64,000 nt of DNA from CAWAND01 sp963807065. Lineage in GTDB: Bacteria > Chloroflexota > Anaerolineae > Anaerolineales > E44-bin32. The translations under genes and the position numbers were made by a program. Numbering within the stretch: position 1 is the first letter of the stretch; each line of letters opens with the position of its first letter. The stretch covers positions 310,001-374,000 of the forward strand of contig CAWDZQ010000003.1 in NCBI GenBank assembly GCA_963807065.1, read 5' to 3'. Below the pieces are notes generated by a model, which saw only the letters and a list, made by a program, of their open reading frames with translations, made no database searches and had not been told where the DNA came from. Shown in pieces: positions 52,313 to 61,729 of the stretch.

Positions 52313-53722
52313 ATGGCAGAAGGCACCAAAGGCAAAGTAATCCAGGTGATCGGGACGGTCATTGACGTGGCATTTCCTCCGGGCGAGCTTCCATCCCTGC
52401 TGAATGCCGTGGAGATTAATCGGCCCGATGGCACCCATCTGGTGCTGGAGGTCGAACAGCACGTGGGCAACAATTGGGCCCGCTGTCTGGCGCTCGGCCC
52501 GACCGAGGGCCTGGCGCGCGGTGAGGTGGTCACCGACACCGGCCGCCCGATTTCCGTGCCGGTGGGCAAGGCGTCCCTCGGCCGAATCTTCAACGTCCTC
52601 GGTGAGCCCATCGACGATCTGGCCCCGATCGAGGACGCGGAGAGATGGCCCATCCACCGTGATCCACCGCCGTTTGAAGACCAGGAAACGAGCACCGAAA
52701 TCCTGGAGACGGGGCTGAAAGCACTCGACCTGGTGGCTCCCTTCACCAAGGGCGGAAAGGTGGGCGCATACGGCGGCGCCGGCGTCGGCAAGACGGTCAT
52801 TGTCTTGGAGCTCATCCGGAGCATCGCCGCCGTCCACGAGGGCTTTTCGGTGTTCGCCGGCGTGGGAGAGCGGTCCAGAGAAGGCAACGACTTGTGGCGG
52901 GAGATGCAGGAATCGGGCGTTATTCAGAACACGGCCCTTGTGTTCGGCCAGATGAACGAGCCGCCGGGCGTGCGCGCCCGGATTGGCCTGACCGGGCTGA
53001 CCATGGCTGAGTATTTCCGAGACATCGAGGGCCAGGACATCCTTATCTTCATCGACAATATCTATCGCTACATCCTGGCGGGGATGGAAGTGTCGGCCCT
53101 GCTTGGCCGTATGCCTTCCGCGGTCGGCTACCAACCTACCCTGGGCACCGAGATGGGCGACCTGGAGGAACGGATCACATCCACCAAGAAAGGATCCATC
53201 ACGTCATTCCAGGCAATCTATGTTCCGGCTGATGACTATACCGATCCCGGGATCGTGACGACCTATGGCCACCTCGATGCCGTGATCGCCCTTGACCGGT
53301 CGATTGCAGAGCAGGGCCTGTACCCGGCCGTCGACCCGCTCACGTCCACTTCCCGGGCGCTGGACCCGCGTATCGTGGGTGAAGAACACTACAACACCGC
53401 CCGCGGCGTCCAACAGGTGCTCCAGAGATATAGCGACCTGCAAGACATCATTGCCATCCTCGGCATTGAGGAGCTTTCGGAAGAAGACAAGATCACTGTT
53501 GCCCGCGCCCGGAAGATCCAAAGATTTCTGTCTCAACCCATGTTCGTGGCCGAGGCGTTCACTGGAAGAGAAGGCAAGTACGTGCCCATCAAAGACACTG
53601 TGCGTGGCTTCAAAGAGATCCTCGACGGCAAGCACGATAGCCTGCCAGAGCAGGCCTTCTTCATGGTGGGCGGAATTGAGGATGCCGTCGAGAATGCCAA
53701 GCGTATGAGTGAGGAATCCTAA
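52313..53722 (+). CDS. atpD: ATP synthase F1 subunit beta
   Basis: 469 residues, catalytic. P-loop YGGAGVGKTVIVLELI, the catalytic GERSREGNDLWREM, DILIFIDNIYRYILAG with GRMPSAVGYQPTLGTEMG, and the DELSEEDK-equivalent ELSEEDKITVARARKIQRF. The usual FIDNIFRF is FIDNIYRY here. Confidence 0.97.
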   Translation: MAEGTKGKVIQVIGTVIDVAFPPGELPSLLNAVEINRPDGTHLVLEVEQHVGNNWARCLALGPTEGLARGEVVTDTGRPISVPVGKASLGRIFNVLGEPIDDLAPIEDAERWPIHRDPPPFEDQETSTEILETGLKALDLVAPFTKGGKVGAYGGAGVGKTVIVLELIRSIAAVHEGFSVFAGVGERSREGNDLWREMQESGVIQNTALVFGQMNEPPGVRARIGLTGLTMAEYFRDIEGQDILIFIDNIYRYILAGMEVSALLGRMPSAVGYQPTLGTEMGDLEERITSTKKGSITSFQAIYVPADDYTDPGIVTTYGHLDAVIALDRSIAEQGLYPAVDPLTSTSRALDPRIVGEEHYNTARGVQQVLQRYSDLQDIIAILGIEELSEEDKITVARARKIQRFLSQPMFVAEAFTGREGKYVPIKDTVRGFKEILDGKHDSLPEQAFFMVGGIEDAVENAKRMSEES

Positions 53723-53726
53723 CCCC

Positions 53727-54170
53727 GTGACCACACAACGCCTGGAGATCATGACTGCTGAACGGGAGCTGTATTCCGAAGACGTCGACGTCGTGGTCGC
53801 GCCCGGCGCCGATGGGCAGCTGGGGATTCTCCCGCATCATGCTCCCTTGCTCACCTTACTCGAGCCAGGCGAACTCATGGTGCGAAAAGACGGCGAAGAA
53901 GATTACATTGCCGTGACCGGAGGCTTCCTCGAGGTCATGGCTGATCGTGTGGTCGTGCTGGCCGATGCGGTTGAGCGCGCCGAGGAGATTGACGAAGCAC
54001 GGGCCCTTGAAGCCATGCGGCGCGCCCAGGAACGCCTTGAAAGCCAAACGTCTGACATTGACTTACAACGTGCACTCGCTTCAATACGACGCGCTCAAGC
54101 TCGCCTGAAAGTCGCACGTAGACGAAGCCGCAGGGAAGGCAGACCCCGCCCGCCGCACGCCTCGTCCTAG
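53727..54170 (+). CDS. atpC: ATP synthase F1 subunit epsilon
   Basis: 147 residues from a GTG 4 nt after the atpD stop. A beta sandwich (RLEIMTAERELYSEDVDVVV, GQLGILPHHAPLLTLLEPGE) and a helical hairpin rich in Arg (RAQERLESQ, RRAQARLKVARRRSRR). An in-frame GTG at 53709 overlaps atpD, but the conserved fold begins after 53727. Ends the operon; no clear terminator follows. Confidence 0.92.
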   Translation: MTTQRLEIMTAERELYSEDVDVVVAPGADGQLGILPHHAPLLTLLEPGELMVRKDGEEDYIAVTGGFLEVMADRVVVLADAVERAEEIDEARALEAMRRAQERLESQTSDIDLQRALASIRRAQARLKVARRRSRREGRPRPPHASS

Positions 54171-54254
54171 CCTAGGCCGGCCTCACCCCTGGCGACGGCA
54201 CGGCCGAACGCCACCGCTTGCGGCTCCAGCCACAAAAACCCATGGCATGTCTAC

Positions 54255-54272
54255 TTGTGAAACCCCTCACAA
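54255..54272. promoter_or_regulatory. TTGTGA-N6-TCACAA palindrome between convergent genes
   Basis: TTGTGAAACCCCTCACAA matches the same 6+6 palindrome as those at 33319 and 46589, but it lies between two gene ends, so its role is unclear. Confidence 0.35.
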
Positions 54273-54321
54273 ATGCGTGGGCGCGCCCAGCACAGCCATC
54301 TTGGCCTTGTCCGGTTCCCGA

Positions 54322-55179
54322 TCAGCGCCGCAAGCTGACTTGCATCCGGTAACGAGAACCTCCGAAGTGGGCTGTGGCGAACTCCGCCATCACCCTCGGC
54401 TCGTAAAACTTACAACTGAAGATGTCCAGGTACGCCGAGTTTGATGCATTGGCAAAGTGTCCGGACACCAACGAAGTCTCAATGAGCTGCGTCATCGAAA
54501 AACCGGCCACCCGCTCCTCTTCCCCGAACTCCACCACCTGGCATTCGCCGAATCGTTTCATACCAAGTCGGTCACAAAGCTGGCGCACGAATTCACGAAT
54601 CTTCTCGGCGTCCCGAATCGTGCTCGGGTCACAGTCGTAGATGTCGACGGAGGCCGACAGCCCCCATGCCTTCGACTCCGCGTACTTCTCTTCCCAAGAC
54701 CACACAAACCGACCTGCCCCAGCGTCTTCAGCGGGTTGGGGGGCACCGCCATGTTGGTCCTGCCAGGGGATCCCTCGGTGAAGATCAGCCGAAACCAGCA
54801 CATTCGACGCTTCGAGTCCACGTGTAAGTTCGGCGACGGCAGCCTCCAGATCAAGCTCCGGGTCTCCGGAAAACAGATCTACTGCCGCGTAGACATGTTC
54901 CGGCCAAGCGTGGACGGCAAAATGGGACTCGCCGAAGGCCACCACGCTGCTGACACCCCGCGGGTCCGCCGTCTGGAACGCGGATTCAATGCTCTGAGCC
55001 CCGCTTGCCTGGGCACTGGCCTCCAGCACGCGCTCCAACTTGGCTCCATCCGCCAGGGTGACCGGGTCGCAGTCGTACAACTCCACCGTCATGTGCCGCG
55101 CCAGGGCATAGTTGGCAACCTTGCTATCACCTTCGGTGCGCCGGGTAGAAACACCGACCCTCCTGGTTTTTGCGCGCAT
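54322..55179 (-). CDS. Tandem S-adenosylmethionine decarboxylase-like (SpeD) fusion
   Basis: 285 residues holding two SpeD-type domains. Domain 1 (about 28-138) has HMTVELYDCDPVTL and the self-cleavage site AFGESHFAVHAWPEHVYAAV with E84-S85 and H86, so a pyruvoyl group can form. Domain 2 (about 171-280) has WGLSASVDIYDCDPSTIRD, FGEEERVAGFSMTQLIETS (ETS 234-236), GHF and YLDIFSCKFYEP, which is the second SpeD-like branch. SpeD makes decarboxylated SAM for spermidine; relatives have turned into arginine or ornithine decarboxylases. GGAGG 5 nt before the ATG at 55179 sets the start. Which reaction the fused protein performs is open. Confidence 0.8.
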   Translation of the reverse strand: MRAKTRRVGVSTRRTEGDSKVANYALARHMTVELYDCDPVTLADGAKLERVLEASAQASGAQSIESAFQTADPRGVSSVVAFGESHFAVHAWPEHVYAAVDLFSGDPELDLEAAVAELTRGLEASNVLVSADLHRGIPWQDQHGGAPQPAEDAGAGRFVWSWEEKYAESKAWGLSASVDIYDCDPSTIRDAEKIREFVRQLCDRLGMKRFGECQVVEFGEEERVAGFSMTQLIETSLVSGHFANASNSAYLDIFSCKFYEPRVMAEFATAHFGGSRYRMQVSLRR

Positions 55180-55326
55180 GCAGACCTCCATGGTTTAGAC
55201 TTTCGCACGCCTTCATGATCGGGATTTAAAAAGACAGGGGCGCCGTCTATATGAACCCGTGCGCGGCCTGTCTTGCAGAATCGACGATGGGCGGGCGTGC
55301 GAACCCGATGTGTCAGTTTGCTGTGG

Positions 55327-55354
55327 ATACTACCCTGATTAAGGGGCATGTCAA
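55327..55354 (-). promoter_or_regulatory. Promoter of the SpeD fusion gene
   Basis: On the minus strand TTGACA (55354-55349), a 16-nt spacer and TAGTAT (55332-55327) give a sigma-70-like promoter and a 5' UTR of about 140 nt. Confidence 0.5.
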
Positions 55355-55537
55355 TAGTCGGCTGTCACATTCTTTCGCTTCCTGAGATGTGAACAAGCCG
55401 CAGTAAGGACTGCCAAGGATTGGGCGGCCATGGCGCTTCACAGGGTCCACGGGGTGTGTAGACCCCCCGCCAGTGGCATGGGTCTCCGGCTCAGGCAGGA
55501 GTTCAAGCCCTGGGGGCCAATTCACAGTTGGGGACAA

Positions 55538-55565
55538 ACAAAAACCGCCCTGAGGCGGCTTTTTG
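55538..55565. terminator. Bidirectional terminator downstream of tRNA-Asp
   Basis: A CCGCC/GGCGG stem with loop CTGA is flanked by A-runs on one side and T-runs on the other. On the minus strand it ends the tRNA-Asp transcript. Confidence 0.8.
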
Positions 55566-55569
55566 AGAG

Positions 55570-55643
55570 CGGGGATGACGGGATTCGAACCCGCGATCTC
55601 TGCCTTGACAGGGCAGCGTGTTTGGCCACTACACCACACCCCC
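55570..55643 (-). tRNA. tRNA-Asp (GUC)
   Basis: On the minus strand: acceptor GGGGGTG with CATCCCC (one G-U pair), anticodon stem CTGCC/GGCAG around loop CTGTCAA (anticodon GTC), T loop GGTTCGAATCC, and discriminator G. CCA is not encoded. Confidence 0.95.
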
Positions 55644-55672
55644 AAACGAGCGGAAGTCTACCATGAAAGGAG

Positions 55673-56602
55673 TCAGGGGGTCAATGGCCGACCGGCCTGG
55701 GCCGGCTCAACCGGGGGGGAGTCCACGGTTGTGGACCCCTCAGGAAAGGGTTGGCCCGGTCGTTCAAATGCGAATCCGGCAGCACCGCGGTGCCCACCTC
55801 CCCCGTATTTGCGGGCAATCACTGAGACGTCCACATCCGCCGAGTACAGCGTGACAAATGTCTGCCGCCTTCCGCTCCGCACAGCTTCGACGTAGCAGTA
55901 GGCCAGTTCGAAGCCCGACTGGCGGATCGCCTCTCCCATATCACCGGTCCCTCGATCGTTGATCGCCAGGGTTCGATGCCCTTCGAACTCAACTTCGAAC
56001 CCGTATACCTGAATGGCCTGATGAATTTGATTCAAGCGGGCAGCATACAGGATCTCGCCATCAGCGATCAGGCGATCGACCAGGGTCTGGTCATTGTCGA
56101 GGAGACGAACCCACAGCTCATCGTTGACGGGATCGGCATCCAATTGGTAGAAACCTTCGCCAAAGGGCCGTGTTTCTGGATGAGCGTGGCGCCAGATATC
56201 GCGGTCGCCAATGTAGACGACAGCTTTCGGAATCGGCTGGTCCGGGAAGAAGCTCATCCACGTCAACACACATCCGGCCTCCTCCACTGTGCGTTTTCCG
56301 GGGACGTCCGACAGCGCCTCCCCCAATTGGTCAAGGGCCGTGACGTGGTGGTCGACCCAGATGAGCTGTGCGTGGGCACGGATTCGATCCATGTCTTCAA
56401 GCGGGAGCGAGTAGTCCACGATGACCACAAGATCGGCCCCGTCCAACGCGCCCCATGGAAGCTGATCACCGATCTCCAACGCGTAGAGCGCCATTTCCGG
56501 ACCCAAGGCTCGGCGCACTATGGCCGCTGAGCATTGGCCATCCGGGTCATTGTGGTAAAGGCAAACGCCGTGGTCGAAAGTCCTGTCCTTCAGATCATCC
56601 AC
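55673..56602 (-). CDS. DHH-family phosphoesterase
   Basis: 309 residues. The DHH motifs are YHNDPDGQCSAAIV (N-terminal Asp ligands), VIVDYS and WVDHHVTALDQL, and the DHHA1-type nucleotide-binding GGGGHRGAAGFAF comes near the C-terminus. Related enzymes are nanoRNases or oligoribonucleases (NrnA-type) and other phosphoesterases; HNDPDGQCS suggests the branch lacking the usual DADG. The tail after residue 285 (PEGSTTVDSPPVEPAQAG) is disordered. Its 3' end is close to tRNA-Asp, transcribed in the same direction. Confidence 0.8.
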   Translation of the reverse strand: MDDLKDRTFDHGVCLYHNDPDGQCSAAIVRRALGPEMALYALEIGDQLPWGALDGADLVVIVDYSLPLEDMDRIRAHAQLIWVDHHVTALDQLGEALSDVPGKRTVEEAGCVLTWMSFFPDQPIPKAVVYIGDRDIWRHAHPETRPFGEGFYQLDADPVNDELWVRLLDNDQTLVDRLIADGEILYAARLNQIHQAIQVYGFEVEFEGHRTLAINDRGTGDMGEAIRQSGFELAYCYVEAVRSGRRQTFVTLYSADVDVSVIARKYGGGGHRGAAGFAFERPGQPFPEGSTTVDSPPVEPAQAGRPLTP

Positions 56603-56741
56603 CAGCCCGTTCTCCTTGTCCTAAGCTCTCCGGCCGAGGAGTGTATCAGAATCACAGCTTTTGTCCTACCATTGAAGACCCGACGGGGTCACCGATCACG
56701 CCGAGGCAGATGCCGGTCAGTCCAGCAGGAGAACCTTGAAC

Positions 56742-59700
56742 ATGCGATTCGCTTCACCACGTCTAGTATTACTCGGGTTGACCGTCATGGCGGCTTCATG
56801 TGCGCCGCGCGCCGAGCGCGCCTCGACGACGCCTCTCCCCACACCGTCAGCCAACCACGCGGTGATCAGCGAAGTGCAGGCAGGGGCTCGCGGAGACAAC
56901 AACCAGGAGTTTATCGAACTCTACAATCCGCTCCTGACGGCGGTTGATCTTAAGGGCTGGAGACTGGCCTATCGGCTGCCATCTTCTACCGACGACCTCC
57001 TGGTCTTCGCGTGGGAGCGCTCAACGGTCGTACCCGCCCACGGCCATTACCTGCTGGTCCGCCTGGGGGAGGAGGTTGGCACATCACCAGATGCCACCTT
57101 CACCCAAGCCTTGAACACGTCTAACGGGGCGTTGGCCCTCATGGCACCAGATGGCGGCGTGGTCGACGCTGTCGGCTGGGGGGAAGGCGCCTCCGGGATG
57201 ACCGAGGGCCGGCCAGCGCCCGCATTAGACAATGGCCAATCGCTTGAGAGACGCCCCGGCAATGACCTCGGAAACGGGTTGGATACTCAAGACAACCAGG
57301 CGGACTTCACTATCAGCTCGTCACCCGACCCTCAGGACACAGGCAGCCCGGCTTCTCCCGCGTTACCGCTGGCCCTGAAACTCAACGTCAGCGCGCCGTC
57401 CAGCGTCGAGCCGGGCGCCCAATTTCGTCTGGAGCTGGCGGTGGCCAACACCAGTGATTTGCTAGTCCCCTCCATCTCGGTCACAGCCTGGGTGCCCGAG
57501 ACTTTGGCAGTGGCTGCTATGCCTGCTGGCGTTTCGATTGACGCCGGGCGGCTGATCTGGACCATCGACCAGCTTGACTCGGGCGGCTCGCAGTCCATCA
57601 GCCTGATCCTGAAGGCTCCTTGGACTCGAGGCAACTTCGCCCTGCTCAATCCGATGGTCACCAGCTCGACTTTGGCGAGGGCTGCTTTCGCCTCCCCCGC
57701 TTGGATCACGGTGCAGGATGGGCCGATCCCGATCGGGGTGGCAAGAAGCTTGCTTAACCAGTCCGTTACCGTTGAGGGCGTGGCCACAATCACCACCGGC
57801 GCCCTTTTCGCTGGTGCTGGAAACGCCAAGTTCTACATGTCGGACTCGACAGGAGGGGTCCAGATTTGGGTCCCAGGTGGAGAATTCGATCTCGACATCC
57901 CCCTCGGAGCCAAGGTTCGAGTTCACGGGATGCCCCAGGACTACCGCGGTACGGTGGAACTGGTCGCCGACTCCTCGGACTCGGTCGAGGTCATGGCTCA
58001 AGATGCAGCCCCCTCTGCGCTGGAGGCGACCATCAGCCAGACACAGCAAAGCCCCGGCGACCTGGCTGGAAAGCTGATTCGGGTCGAAGGACAGCTCACC
58101 CAGGCGGTCGACGAGACCTACAGTTACAACCTGACCCTGGACAACCCTCAAGGTGAAACGCTCAACGTTTACGTCGACAAGCAGACCCAGCTTCAGGTTG
58201 AGGGTCTGGCCATCGACCAGCCCTACGCCATCAGCGGCATTCTGGAAACCCCGGATGGCATACCCACGCTGTATCCGCGCCTCGCCTCCGATTTCGAACA
58301 AGCCTACCCCAAGGCGCTGCTCGTCACTCTTAACGTTCCGGCCAGCGCGCCCCCCAGCAGCCCCTTCGAGATCTCGGCCACGGTGAGCAATCATACCGGG
58401 CAAGATGTGCACAGCATGAGGGTGACCACTACCCTGCCGACCTCAAGTGAGATCATTGAGATCGGTCCTGGGGGCGCTCTTGATGGCGCCAAGCTGACCT
58501 GGCAAGTCGGCGATCTCGCCAGCGGCGAGGCCCAAGAGGTCACCTACCGGGCTCGGACCAGCCTTTCCGGAGGGGAGCTCGACGTCCCCTCCTTTCGAGC
58601 CGAGACCCGGGAGACGACTGCCGCTTCGACCGATGGCCGGGTGTTTGTGGGCACAACTGTTCCTATCTGGGCGATTCAAGGTGACGGCCAGCGGTCGCCC
58701 TATGTCCTGCAGACCCTGTCCACACAGGGAGTTGTCACCGGGGTCTTCCCCGGCCTCACGGGTTTCTGGATCCAGAGTACACGTCCGGATGATGACCCCG
58801 GCACCTCTGACGCCATTTTTGTCAACGCCGGCGTCCTGCGTGTCGACGTTGCCCAGGGCGACCTGGTGGCTGTATCCGGCAAGGTGCGGGAGCTTTCTGA
58901 GCAGACGCAACTCGAGCTGTCTAGCGTGTCCGACGTCGAAGTGATCCGGCGGGGCTTGAAGCTTCCAACCCCCGTCGCTCTGGATCCTCCCCCGGACGAT
59001 GAGGCGGCCCTCATCTACAACGAAGCCCACGAGGGAATGCTGGTCGCCGTGCAAGAGCCGGCCGTGGCCATCGGACCGACGAGCATCTACGGCGAGTACA
59101 CACTGGTGCTTGCCAAATATGGAGTCGATCGAATCATGCGCGGGCAGCCCGCAGGCCGTCGGATTGTGGTGGACGATGGCGCCAACACTGTCCATGACAC
59201 AAGCGAGGGCCTGCCTTACCTCGTCGCTGTCGGAGACCGGATCCAAGGGCTCGTCGGCCCGCTGGCCTACACTTTCGGCCAGCACAAGATCGAGCCTCTG
59301 GCGACGCCTCGGGTGACCCACTCGAGCTTGGCCGCACCCTCCCTTCCGCCGACCCCCGAGGGAGAGTTTCGCCTGATGACATGGAACGCCGAGAATCTCT
59401 TTGACGCGCTGCCCCCTCACCCCAGCGATCCTCCACCCCCCACGCCGGCGGAGTACCAACGCAACCTGCAGAAAGTAGCCGCCACGATCCGGGCCGCCGG
59501 TGAACCGTCGGTTGTCGCCTTGCAAGAGGTCGAGAACATCGACATTCTCAACGATCTGGCGGCCATGGCCGAGCTGGCACCGTACCATTACTCGGCCTAT
59601 CTCATGGAAGGCACCGACAGCCGCGGGATCGATGTCGGATACCTGGTGCGCTCCGACCGGGCTGTTGTAAGCCAGGAAAAACAGCTCCCGGTGCCCGAGG

Positions 59701-60200
59701 GTCTGCTGAGCCGCCCGCCTCTTGAACTTACGGTGGAGCCTCTGGGCGTGGAGGGGCTGCCCTCGATCACACTGTTCAACAACCACTTCACCGCCCTTTC
59801 AGGTGGGATCGACATCACTCGGCCGCGTCGCGTGGAGCAAGCCGAGCTGAACGCCGAGGCAGTCAAGGCCCTGCTCTCGGATTCGCCTACGGCGCCAGTG
59901 GCAGTTGTCGGTGACCTCAACTCGTTTTACGGGTCGCCTCCGCTCCAAACGCTGATTTCGGCCGGCCTGATGGACCTGTTCGACGGTTTGGCCCCGGATC
60001 AGCGCTACAGCTACATCTACCAAGGCGTGGCGCAAACGCTCGACCACATCCTTGTTTCTCAAGGGTTGGGCACCTGCCTGACCGATTACACGGTGCTTCA
60101 CCTCGACTCACCTTACCCACCGCCGGCGCCAGACGACTCCACGGCCACCCGCAAATCAGACCACGATCCTCTGGTGGCCTCCTTCCGCTGTTTCCACTGA
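56742..60200 (+). CDS. Large lipoprotein nuclease (lamin-tail, OB-fold and EEP domains)
   Basis: 1152 residues from the ATG at 56742 (AGGAG about 10 nt upstream; a TTG lies 6 nt earlier). The lipobox is VMAASC, giving a membrane-anchored exported protein. In order: a lamin-tail domain at about 38-150 (ISEVQAGARGDNNQEFIELY), a DUF11-like beta domain (about 220-300), OB-fold segments (about 330-420, 440-520), a second DUF11-like domain (about 525-620), further OB-like segments (640-860), and a C-terminal endonuclease/exonuclease/phosphatase domain (about 870-1150) with FRLMTWNAENLFDAL, VVALQEVENIDIL, VVGDLNSFYGSPP, TLDHILVSQGL and KSDHDPLVASF. This matches ExeM-type extracellular DNases. Phosphate or DNA scavenging is inferred. 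Confidence 0.85.
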   Translation: MRFASPRLVLLGLTVMAASCAPRAERASTTPLPTPSANHAVISEVQAGARGDNNQEFIELYNPLLTAVDLKGWRLAYRLPSSTDDLLVFAWERSTVVPAHGHYLLVRLGEEVGTSPDATFTQALNTSNGALALMAPDGGVVDAVGWGEGASGMTEGRPAPALDNGQSLERRPGNDLGNGLDTQDNQADFTISSSPDPQDTGSPASPALPLALKLNVSAPSSVEPGAQFRLELAVANTSDLLVPSISVTAWVPETLAVAAMPAGVSIDAGRLIWTIDQLDSGGSQSISLILKAPWTRGNFALLNPMVTSSTLARAAFASPAWITVQDGPIPIGVARSLLNQSVTVEGVATITTGALFAGAGNAKFYMSDSTGGVQIWVPGGEFDLDIPLGAKVRVHGMPQDYRGTVELVADSSDSVEVMAQDAAPSALEATISQTQQSPGDLAGKLIRVEGQLTQAVDETYSYNLTLDNPQGETLNVYVDKQTQLQVEGLAIDQPYAISGILETPDGIPTLYPRLASDFEQAYPKALLVTLNVPASAPPSSPFEISATVSNHTGQDVHSMRVTTTLPTSSEIIEIGPGGALDGAKLTWQVGDLASGEAQEVTYRARTSLSGGELDVPSFRAETRETTAASTDGRVFVGTTVPIWAIQGDGQRSPYVLQTLSTQGVVTGVFPGLTGFWIQSTRPDDDPGTSDAIFVNAGVLRVDVAQGDLVAVSGKVRELSEQTQLELSSVSDVEVIRRGLKLPTPVALDPPPDDEAALIYNEAHEGMLVAVQEPAVAIGPTSIYGEYTLVLAKYGVDRIMRGQPAGRRIVVDDGANTVHDTSEGLPYLVAVGDRIQGLVGPLAYTFGQHKIEPLATPRVTHSSLAAPSLPPTPEGEFRLMTWNAENLFDALPPHPSDPPPPTPAEYQRNLQKVAATIRAAGEPSVVALQEVENIDILNDLAAMAELAPYHYSAYLMEGTDSRGIDVGYLVRSDRAVVSQEKQLPVPEGLLSRPPLELTVEPLGVEGLPSITLFNNHFTALSGGIDITRPRRVEQAELNAEAVKALLSDSPTAPVAVVGDLNSFYGSPPLQTLISAGLMDLFDGLAPDQRYSYIYQGVAQTLDHILVSQGLGTCLTDYTVLHLDSPYPPPAPDDSTATRKSDHDPLVASFRCFH

Positions 60201-60224
60201 TCCAACGCGCCCAATTCACCAGAA

Positions 60225-60261
60225 AGCACGAGGGCGGTGGCCAGATTAGCCACCGCCCTCG
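60225..60261 (-). terminator. Terminator after the sugar-binding protein gene
   Basis: A perfect 13-bp stem (60229-60241 with 60249-60261, 7-nt loop) with TGCTTTCT on the minus-strand side, between convergent genes. Confidence 0.7.
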
Positions 60262-60292
60262 ATGGTTCAGCTATCCAGGATCCTTGCGTATG

Positions 60293-61708
60293 TTACTGGG
60301 TTTCCTGGACGGCCTGGGCAGCCGTGTCATCCAGCTGCGAGAGCAGATCTGGGATCTGACTGGCGTCCGACTGAGCAATCGTGTCGAACGTGGTCTGTAC
60401 CTCGCGCCGCACGGATGTCCACGACGGGAGGCTCGGCTCAGATTGTCCGTACTGCACCAGCTGCAGGCCCTCGTTCCAATAGGCGTCCTGCATGGCGTAG
60501 TCGCCCAGCAGATCGACCGTGCTCTTTCGGGTCGGATAGTAGGCGCTGGCCTTGATCCATTCCGCCTGAGTCTCGGGTGAGGTCAGGTACTTGAGGAACA
60601 GCCACGAAGCCAGCGTTTGTTCGGGTGTCGTGTTCACCACTGCCACGTATTGTCCGAAGGCATTCACGGCCTGGCCGCCATTGGGTCCGACGAAGGGGAT
60701 GATCGACCATTCGTCCTTGATGGCACCCTCAGCATCGAAAGCCGATTCCTGATAGGGAATACCGGCCGTCGAGCTGGCCACGAAAAGGGCCTTGCGGGAG
60801 GCGAACTCGGGGTTCGGGTAGCTCTCAGTGGCAAACGCGCAGCCGGAGTCCCAAAGATCCTTGCGGAACTCAGCCACAGACTTTACGGCATCATTCGAGA
60901 AGTCGTACCCGTCGCCGCTGGCATTTAAGAAGGATCCGCCGTAGGCGAAGATCCACGAGGCGACATTCGAGGCGCCGTTGTACATCACGAAGCCACCCGT
61001 ACCGTCGTTGTCCGGGCTGGCATCGTTGTTGTTGGCGTCCGCCGCCGCGCAGGACTGAGCCTTCAGCTCATCGGGCGTAGTCGGCGCTGAGTTGAAGCCA
61101 AGTTCCTTGGCCCAACCGCTGTTGTAGAACAGCACGTTGGCCGACTGGCTGATGGGGTAACCGATGCGCGAGCCGTCAGCGATCGTGCCGCCGTCAAAAG
61201 CGCCAGCGTAGAAATCGGACTTCTCTGCATCCGTCAAACCCCACATGGGGTCATTGACGTAGGGGTTCAGGTCGACGATGGTCTTGACCTGGTACCAGTT
61301 CGACAGGGCATTGGTGTAGCCGACGACCACCGATGGCACGTCGCCGGATTGAATGGCAGCGTTCATGGCATCTTCGAGGTCGCTATAGTTGCCCTGTTCG
61401 ACAGCGTTGACGGTGATCCCGTACTCATTGGTGGCATTGAAGTTGTCGACAATCGCCTTCATGCCATCACTCGGGCCCCCTGTACCCCAGACGTGCCAGA
61501 ATGTCACCGTCTGGCCGCTGGGATCGATGTTCGCCATCGGGCTTTCCGGCATGGTCGGCGCTGCAGTCGGTGCCGGAGCCTGGGTGTCCGCGGGGGCTGG
61601 GACTTGGGTAGGTGCCGGGGCTTCGGTAGGTGCCGGGCTGCAGGCCGTCATGACGGCGCCGCCCAAGAGGGCGATCAGCAGCAACCAGGCCAACTTGCGG
61701 TTCATCAT
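60293..61708 (-). CDS. Carbohydrate ABC transporter substrate-binding lipoprotein
   Basis: 471 residues of the family 1 (MalE-like) extracellular binding proteins. Lipobox VMTAC after LAWLLLIALLGGA; a Pro/Ala/Thr linker (about 25-58); then TVTFWHVWGTGGPSDGMKAI, PSVVVGYTNALSNWY, VLFYNSGWAKELGF and SWLFLKYLTSPETQAEW, all typical of sugar-binding lobes. AGGAGGAG 6 nt before the ATG gives the start. A palindromic operator lies 22-40 nt upstream. Together with the two permeases it forms an importer of an oligosaccharide or polyol; no ATPase gene is in view. Confidence 0.92.
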   Translation of the reverse strand: MMNRKLAWLLLIALLGGAVMTACSPAPTEAPAPTQVPAPADTQAPAPTAAPTMPESPMANIDPSGQTVTFWHVWGTGGPSDGMKAIVDNFNATNEYGITVNAVEQGNYSDLEDAMNAAIQSGDVPSVVVGYTNALSNWYQVKTIVDLNPYVNDPMWGLTDAEKSDFYAGAFDGGTIADGSRIGYPISQSANVLFYNSGWAKELGFNSAPTTPDELKAQSCAAADANNNDASPDNDGTGGFVMYNGASNVASWIFAYGGSFLNASGDGYDFSNDAVKSVAEFRKDLWDSGCAFATESYPNPEFASRKALFVASSTAGIPYQESAFDAEGAIKDEWSIIPFVGPNGGQAVNAFGQYVAVVNTTPEQTLASWLFLKYLTSPETQAEWIKASAYYPTRKSTVDLLGDYAMQDAYWNEGLQLVQYGQSEPSLPSWTSVRREVQTTFDTIAQSDASQIPDLLSQLDDTAAQAVQETQ

Positions 61709-61729
61709 CGAACTCTCCTCCTGTGGAAA

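Larger units (their letters stand above)
55192..55569 (-). other. Intergenic region between the SpeD fusion and tRNA-Asp
   Basis: About 380 nt holding the SpeD promoter (55327-55354) and the tRNA terminator (55540-55565). I see no coding potential in the rest. Confidence 0.5.

Noticed and set aside
54255..54272. The palindrome as a terminator of the atp operon
   Set aside because: The stem is only 6 bp and no T-run follows, so it fits an operator pattern better, although its position is odd.
54247..54444. Small plus-strand ORF around the palindrome after atpC
   Set aside because: No ribosome-binding site, and its second half is antisense to the well-conserved C-terminus of the SpeD fusion.
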